Below, piece after piece: positions 60,270 through 64,000 of a stretch of 64,000 nucleotides of DNA. This stretch comes from Lewinellaceae bacterium. GTDB taxonomy: Bacteria; Bacteroidota; Bacteroidia; Chitinophagales; Saprospiraceae. Positions within the stretch are counted from its first letter, which is position 1; each line of letters opens with the position of its first letter. The DNA lies in assembly GCA_020636075.1 (NCBI GenBank), contig JACJYO010000002.1, forward strand, positions 806,001-870,000, read 5' to 3'. Below the pieces are notes generated by a model. That model had not been told where the DNA came from. It worked only from the letters and a program-made list of their open reading frames with translations, and did no database searches. Made by a program: the position numbers and the translations under genes.

Positions 60270-63200
60270 ATGTTGCTCCGAAATCTGCCACTGCTACTCC
60301 TTTCACTTTTGTTTGGCAGTTCACTTTCCCTTGCCCAGGGAGGCCCGGAATTTTCCTGTGGCTTCGACAATTCACTCCCCGCCCGCCAATTCGAAATTGA
60401 GCAGTTTGAACAACGGTTGCGCCAATTTTTTTTGCAAAAAAAAGCCTCCGGGGAGCAAGCGGAAAATCTGTCGGCGCAGGTCTACACCATTCCGGTGGTC
60501 GTACACATTATCCATAATGGCGGCGCGGAAAACATCTCCGACGCACAGGTGCAGGCCGCCATCGACCACCTGAATGACGGTTTTGCCGCGCAAGGCTATT
60601 TTGCGCAGCAAGGGGCTACTGTCAACACCCAAATCCAATTTTGCCTGGCCAAACGCGACCCCGACGGCAAGGCAACCACCGGTATCACCCGCACCCAGTC
60701 ATCGTTAACCACCATGACCATGGAAACCGACGACATCACGACAAAAGACCTGAGCCGTTGGGATCCTACCGCCTACGTGAACATTTGGGTGGTGCGCGAA
60801 ATCCTGAGCATATATTCGGGCCCTGGTGTTGCAGGTTATGCGTTTTTCCCCAGCGCACACGGGATGCCGGAGGACGGCATGGTCTGCGAGGCCAATTTTT
60901 TTGGAAAAAACCCTGCCGAAGACGCCGTGCTGATCCACGAAATGGGGCACTATTTCGGCCTATACCACACCTTCCAGGGAGGATGCTTGAACGACGACTG
61001 CACGGAAGACGGCGACCGCGTATGCGACACCCCACCCGACCAGGCGGTCCATACCGGCTGCTCGTACAATTCCTGTTCCACGGATGTGGCTCCGGGCAGC
61101 CCGTTTTTAACGGATGTCGATGATTTCACGGGCGATTTTATGGATTACTCGCCTTTTGACTGTTACTATTTTTTCACAGCCGGACAGGCAGTGCGTATGC
61201 AAGGCGCACTGGAAATGGACAGGGCCAGTCTGCTGATTTCCAATGGTTGTCTCGATCCCTGCACGCAACCGCTTACCGCAACTTTTTTGGCTGCGCCAAA
61301 TCCCGCATTAGCTGGCGAGCCCGTGTTTTTAACCAATACTTCCACCGGCGCCACGACATATTCCTGGTCGGAAAACGGGGTTGTTTTTTCTCAAAATCAA
61401 AATACGTCGACGATTTTCACAACGGTCGGCCAGCATACGATTTTACTGACCAGCGAAAACAACGACCCCAATTGCGTCGAACATGGCCAGGTTGCAATTG
61501 ATGTGACCTGCCCGGTTACAGCCGGATTCGTACCCAGCACTACCGAGGCGATAGTCGGCTCCACGCTTGTTTTTACCAATACCTCGACCGGCAACACTGC
61601 GCTGAATTTTGAATGGTTCATCAATGGCCAGTCCATTTCGACCGTCACTGACCTGAATTTCACCTTTGTCAATGCAGGCTACTACACTATTTTGCTGAAA
61701 GTCACCGGGCCATATTGCAGCGCCGAATTCAAAGTTGTTGTCAATATCACCACAGCCTGCGGTCAAATTCCCGAACCCGTACAGGTTTCCTACACTTCGG
61801 ATAAAAAACTGTTTCGACCACGCGACGTCCTGGCCTTGCCCGGCGGTTTTGTGCTGCAATGCGGTTCCCACTTCAACAGGCCAATGGTGACCAAATGGGA
61901 TGAAGCCGGCAATCTGCTTTGGCATAAAGTAACCACCGACAACGGCGCTTTTAACCAGATCCAACAGTTGCCCGACGGGAATTTTTTGCTCGCAGGACAA
62001 TCCAGTGGCAAATTGCTGCTGGCTAAAATGACTGACGACGGTGATTTTTTTTGGTCAAAAACACTAGAAAACACAGCCGGAAGTTACTGGAACGCCGACC
62101 TGACGGGGCCGGCAGCCATCAACCCCGACGGATCATTTGGCATCCTGTTCAATGACCCGGTCGGGCAAAAACGGTATTTGTCAAAAATCTCCGCAACCGG
62201 CGATATCCTTTGGACTAAAAACTTTTTCCAGGTTGCTACTCCCGGCGCATTGCGGCAGGCTACCGATGGGTCGGGCGATTTCCTGTTTATGGCCTATGGC
62301 TCATTCAACACTGTTTCTTTCACCATCAGCGTTTTGCGGGTAAACCAGGCCGGACAACTGCTGAATATCATAGCATATCAACTTCCTTCAGAAAACCTGA
62401 CCATCTTCCCCCATTTTGACCTGAACGTACACGCCGACGGCGGCTACTCCATCTTTTTTACCGAAAACATCAGCCCGGGTACCCCAAACACCCAAAAATA
62501 CTTGATCCGGTGCAAGTCGGACGGATCGGTCAAATGGGCCAAACGGTTCGACCTGACCAGTGGCATCCGGCGAAGAGCGAGCGATATCCGCCCGATTCCG
62601 GATGAAAAAGGCTGGCTGGTGGTGGATTCCCGCACCGACGCCGCCGGGCAACCGCTGGGCGACTTCCTGATCCGGCTGGATGCCGATGGCAATATTGTCA
62701 GGACCAGGCGGCTTGGAAATACCGCGGCGAACGACTTGTGGGTTACCGTGCCGGTTTACCAATCGGGGCGGCTCCGGGCGGTACATGCCAGCGATTTTAA
62801 TTTTGCCATGGAACTATTGACCCTGCACGATTCGGACCTGCCACAGACCTGCGCGCCGCTTACGCCGGATAATGAGACCGACGAATCACTATTTGTTTCT
62901 GTTTACCCTACCATGGTTTTCCCCAATGCACGAACGCTCACACTGGCTGATGCACCTCTTGTTTTGGCCGGCGATGTACTGACCCGGACGGAGGTGTGCG
63001 CCGCCATTTTGCCCTGCCCGGAAATCTGCGACAACCAACTGGATGACGATGGCGACGGTTACGTGGATTGTTTCGACACCGATTGCCCTTGTTTCGATCC
63101 CGATTTGGCATGTTCGATTACGCCACCCGTGCAGCCGTTTTCTGCAAAAATTGCCTGGGAAAGCGGCGTGGATGTGATCGACCCGGAAGCGCCCGCTGTT

Positions 63201-64000
63201 GTTGGAAACCTCAATCCGCAGGTAGACAGCATTCCGGAGATTATTCTTCAGGGAAGAACGACCGGCGAATTGTACATATTCAAAGGCGACGGCTCCAACA
63301 AGGCCAACCCGGTAGCTTTTAATCCGGCATTGATTAACAACTTCACTGTTGCCTCACCGCTGATTGCCGACATCAATGCCGACGGGATTCCGGAACTCGT
63401 ATTGTCCGGAGCGACCGGAACCATTCAGGTATACACCAATTACCAGGAAAATCAAACCCCGCCGTTTACCCTCTGGCTCGAAAGCGCACCCACCGTACCG
63501 GGTGTGCTGAGTATGCTCAGCACCGCCGATTTTGACCAGGACGGTATTCCGGAAATCTTCGCGGGCAACCAGATTTTCGCCTTTGATTTTACGAATCCGG
63601 CGGCGCCAACGCTTACGCCGCGCTTAAAAGGTACAGGGAATGCAGGCGCGATGCCCCCCCTGGCCACTGGTTTCCGGGATGTATCGGCAGCGGCCGACTT
63701 GTTGTCCCGGGCGGATTGCAACGGGGATCCGGATTGCGACGGACTGGAACTGGTCGCAGGCACGCATATTTATTCTATTGACCTTGATCCGAACGACGGC
63801 GACGGCTACCAGATCAAAATAAAGCGCAGCCTCAATGCACTGGCTCCCGGCCATAACTTTTCCGATGGTTTTACCCAGGTTGCCGACATCAATCTCGACG
63901 GCACCCCGGACATCGTAGTCAATGGACAAGGCAATGGCCCCAACGCCAATAACAATGGGTTTTATGTCTGGGACAAAAACGGCCTGGTCGCCTTTTTTCA
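60270..64000 (+). CDS. Large secreted M43-type metalloprotease, partial (runs off the window)
   Basis: The frame from ATG 60270 stays open to the window end (1243 codons). A signal peptide (MLLRNLPLLLLSLLFGSSLSLAQ) precedes a zinc metallopeptidase domain with HEMGHYFGLYH (HExxHxxGxxH, residues about 223-233) and a Met-turn-like FMDYSPFDCYYFF, as in the pappalysin/ulilysin family M43. Cys-rich CLNDDC and CSYNSCS follow the zinc site. Then come two PKD-like domains (residues about 335-500), a propeller-like region (about 510-870), and FG-GAP/VCBS repeats (GNLNPQVDSIPEIIL; ADINADGIPELVLSG; ADFDQDGIPEIFAG), still running at the end. Type IX export is likely, but the C-terminus is not seen. Confidence 0.9.
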   Translation, partial: MLLRNLPLLLLSLLFGSSLSLAQGGPEFSCGFDNSLPARQFEIEQFEQRLRQFFLQKKASGEQAENLSAQVYTIPVVVHIIHNGGAENISDAQVQAAIDHLNDGFAAQGYFAQQGATVNTQIQFCLAKRDPDGKATTGITRTQSSLTTMTMETDDITTKDLSRWDPTAYVNIWVVREILSIYSGPGVAGYAFFPSAHGMPEDGMVCEANFFGKNPAEDAVLIHEMGHYFGLYHTFQGGCLNDDCTEDGDRVCDTPPDQAVHTGCSYNSCSTDVAPGSPFLTDVDDFTGDFMDYSPFDCYYFFTAGQAVRMQGALEMDRASLLISNGCLDPCTQPLTATFLAAPNPALAGEPVFLTNTSTGATTYSWSENGVVFSQNQNTSTIFTTVGQHTILLTSENNDPNCVEHGQVAIDVTCPVTAGFVPSTTEAIVGSTLVFTNTSTGNTALNFEWFINGQSISTVTDLNFTFVNAGYYTILLKVTGPYCSAEFKVVVNITTACGQIPEPVQVSYTSDKKLFRPRDVLALPGGFVLQCGSHFNRPMVTKWDEAGNLLWHKVTTDNGAFNQIQQLPDGNFLLAGQSSGKLLLAKMTDDGDFFWSKTLENTAGSYWNADLTGPAAINPDGSFGILFNDPVGQKRYLSKISATGDILWTKNFFQVATPGALRQATDGSGDFLFMAYGSFNTVSFTISVLRVNQAGQLLNIIAYQLPSENLTIFPHFDLNVHADGGYSIFFTENISPGTPNTQKYLIRCKSDGSVKWAKRFDLTSGIRRRASDIRPIPDEKGWLVVDSRTDAAGQPLGDFLIRLDADGNIVRTRRLGNTAANDLWVTVPVYQSGRLRAVHASDFNFAMELLTLHDSDLPQTCAPLTPDNETDESLFVSVYPTMVFPNARTLTLADAPLVLAGDVLTRTEVCAAILPCPEICDNQLDDDGDGYVDCFDTDCPCFDPDLACSITPPVQPFSAKIAWESGVDVIDPEAPAVVGNLNPQVDSIPEIILQGRTTGELYIFKGDGSNKANPVAFNPALINNFTVASPLIADINADGIPELVLSGATGTIQVYTNYQENQTPPFTLWLESAPTVPGVLSMLSTADFDQDGIPEIFAGNQIFAFDFTNPAAPTLTPRLKGTGNAGAMPPLATGFRDVSAAADLLSRADCNGDPDCDGLELVAGTHIYSIDLDPNDGDGYQIKIKRSLNALAPGHNFSDGFTQVADINLDGTPDIVVNGQGNGPNANNNGFYVWDKNGLVAFF

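Overview
The window is bacterial chromosome from a member of the Bacteroidota, most likely the Saprospiria (Lewinella/Haliscomenobacter-like). The evidence is three SusC/SusD-type genes plus a SusE-like lipoprotein, type IX secretion sorting domains of both A and B style, a DUF1800/DUF1501 pair, TAnnTTTG-type promoter elements and roughly 50% GC. No rRNA or tRNA gene was found. The species assignment is inference.

Layout. 1-6590: a glycan uptake locus (susC, a susD carrying inserted SusE/F-type domains, susE-like). 6600-8890: an MscS channel and a DUF389 membrane protein. 8900-21190: a complete type III-A CRISPR-Cas locus. On the + strand lie cas6, an HD-less cas10/csm1, csm2, csm3, csm4, csm5, an uncharacterised 137-aa gene and array 1 (19 repeats, many degenerate). 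On the - strand lie cas1, cas2 and a separate retron-type reverse transcriptase. Array 2 follows (10 repeats, near-uniform). Both arrays share the same leader block and the same trailer hairpin, so they descend from a duplication. 21300-27000: a mixed region (AI-2E family permease, CBM48 protein, GerW/DUF2953 pair, baeRF-like protein, barrel protein), with gaps full of palindromic dispersed repeats. 27250-32780: DUF1800, DUF1501 and a type B T9SS surface protein. 32850-36000: a YceI / porin / YceI group. 36390-39980: barrel protein, kdtA (waaA) and icd. 40330-44170: amidase, DapA-like aldolase and 4-hydroxyproline epimerase, a probable hydroxyproline-related set. 44230-48180: GNAT genes, two DUF1080 proteins and an SDR. 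48330-57430: a second glycan locus (susD, susC, GH2, BNR/sialidase-like), with two matching LacI-type operator palindromes. 57700-59300: a Tat-exported flavin amine oxidase. 59489-60140: an ORF-less group II intron on the - strand. 60270 to the end: a large secreted M43-type metalloprotease that runs off the window.

How the genes work together. The CRISPR locus is the centre of interest. Cas6 matures crRNAs, the Csm complex with a GGDD Cas10 should cut target RNA and make cyclic oligoadenylate, and Cas1-Cas2 with the RT could allow spacer capture from RNA. No CARF effector is visible, and the 137-aa protein sits where an accessory effector often lies. The retron hallmarks of the RT, the hairpin-rich gap in front of it, and the shared CGACT-NNN-AGTCG hairpins at the array ends and in that gap are the most unusual signals. 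The two glycan loci pair surface binding (SusCD/E) with secreted enzymes, and the second appears to be controlled by one LacI-family regulator.
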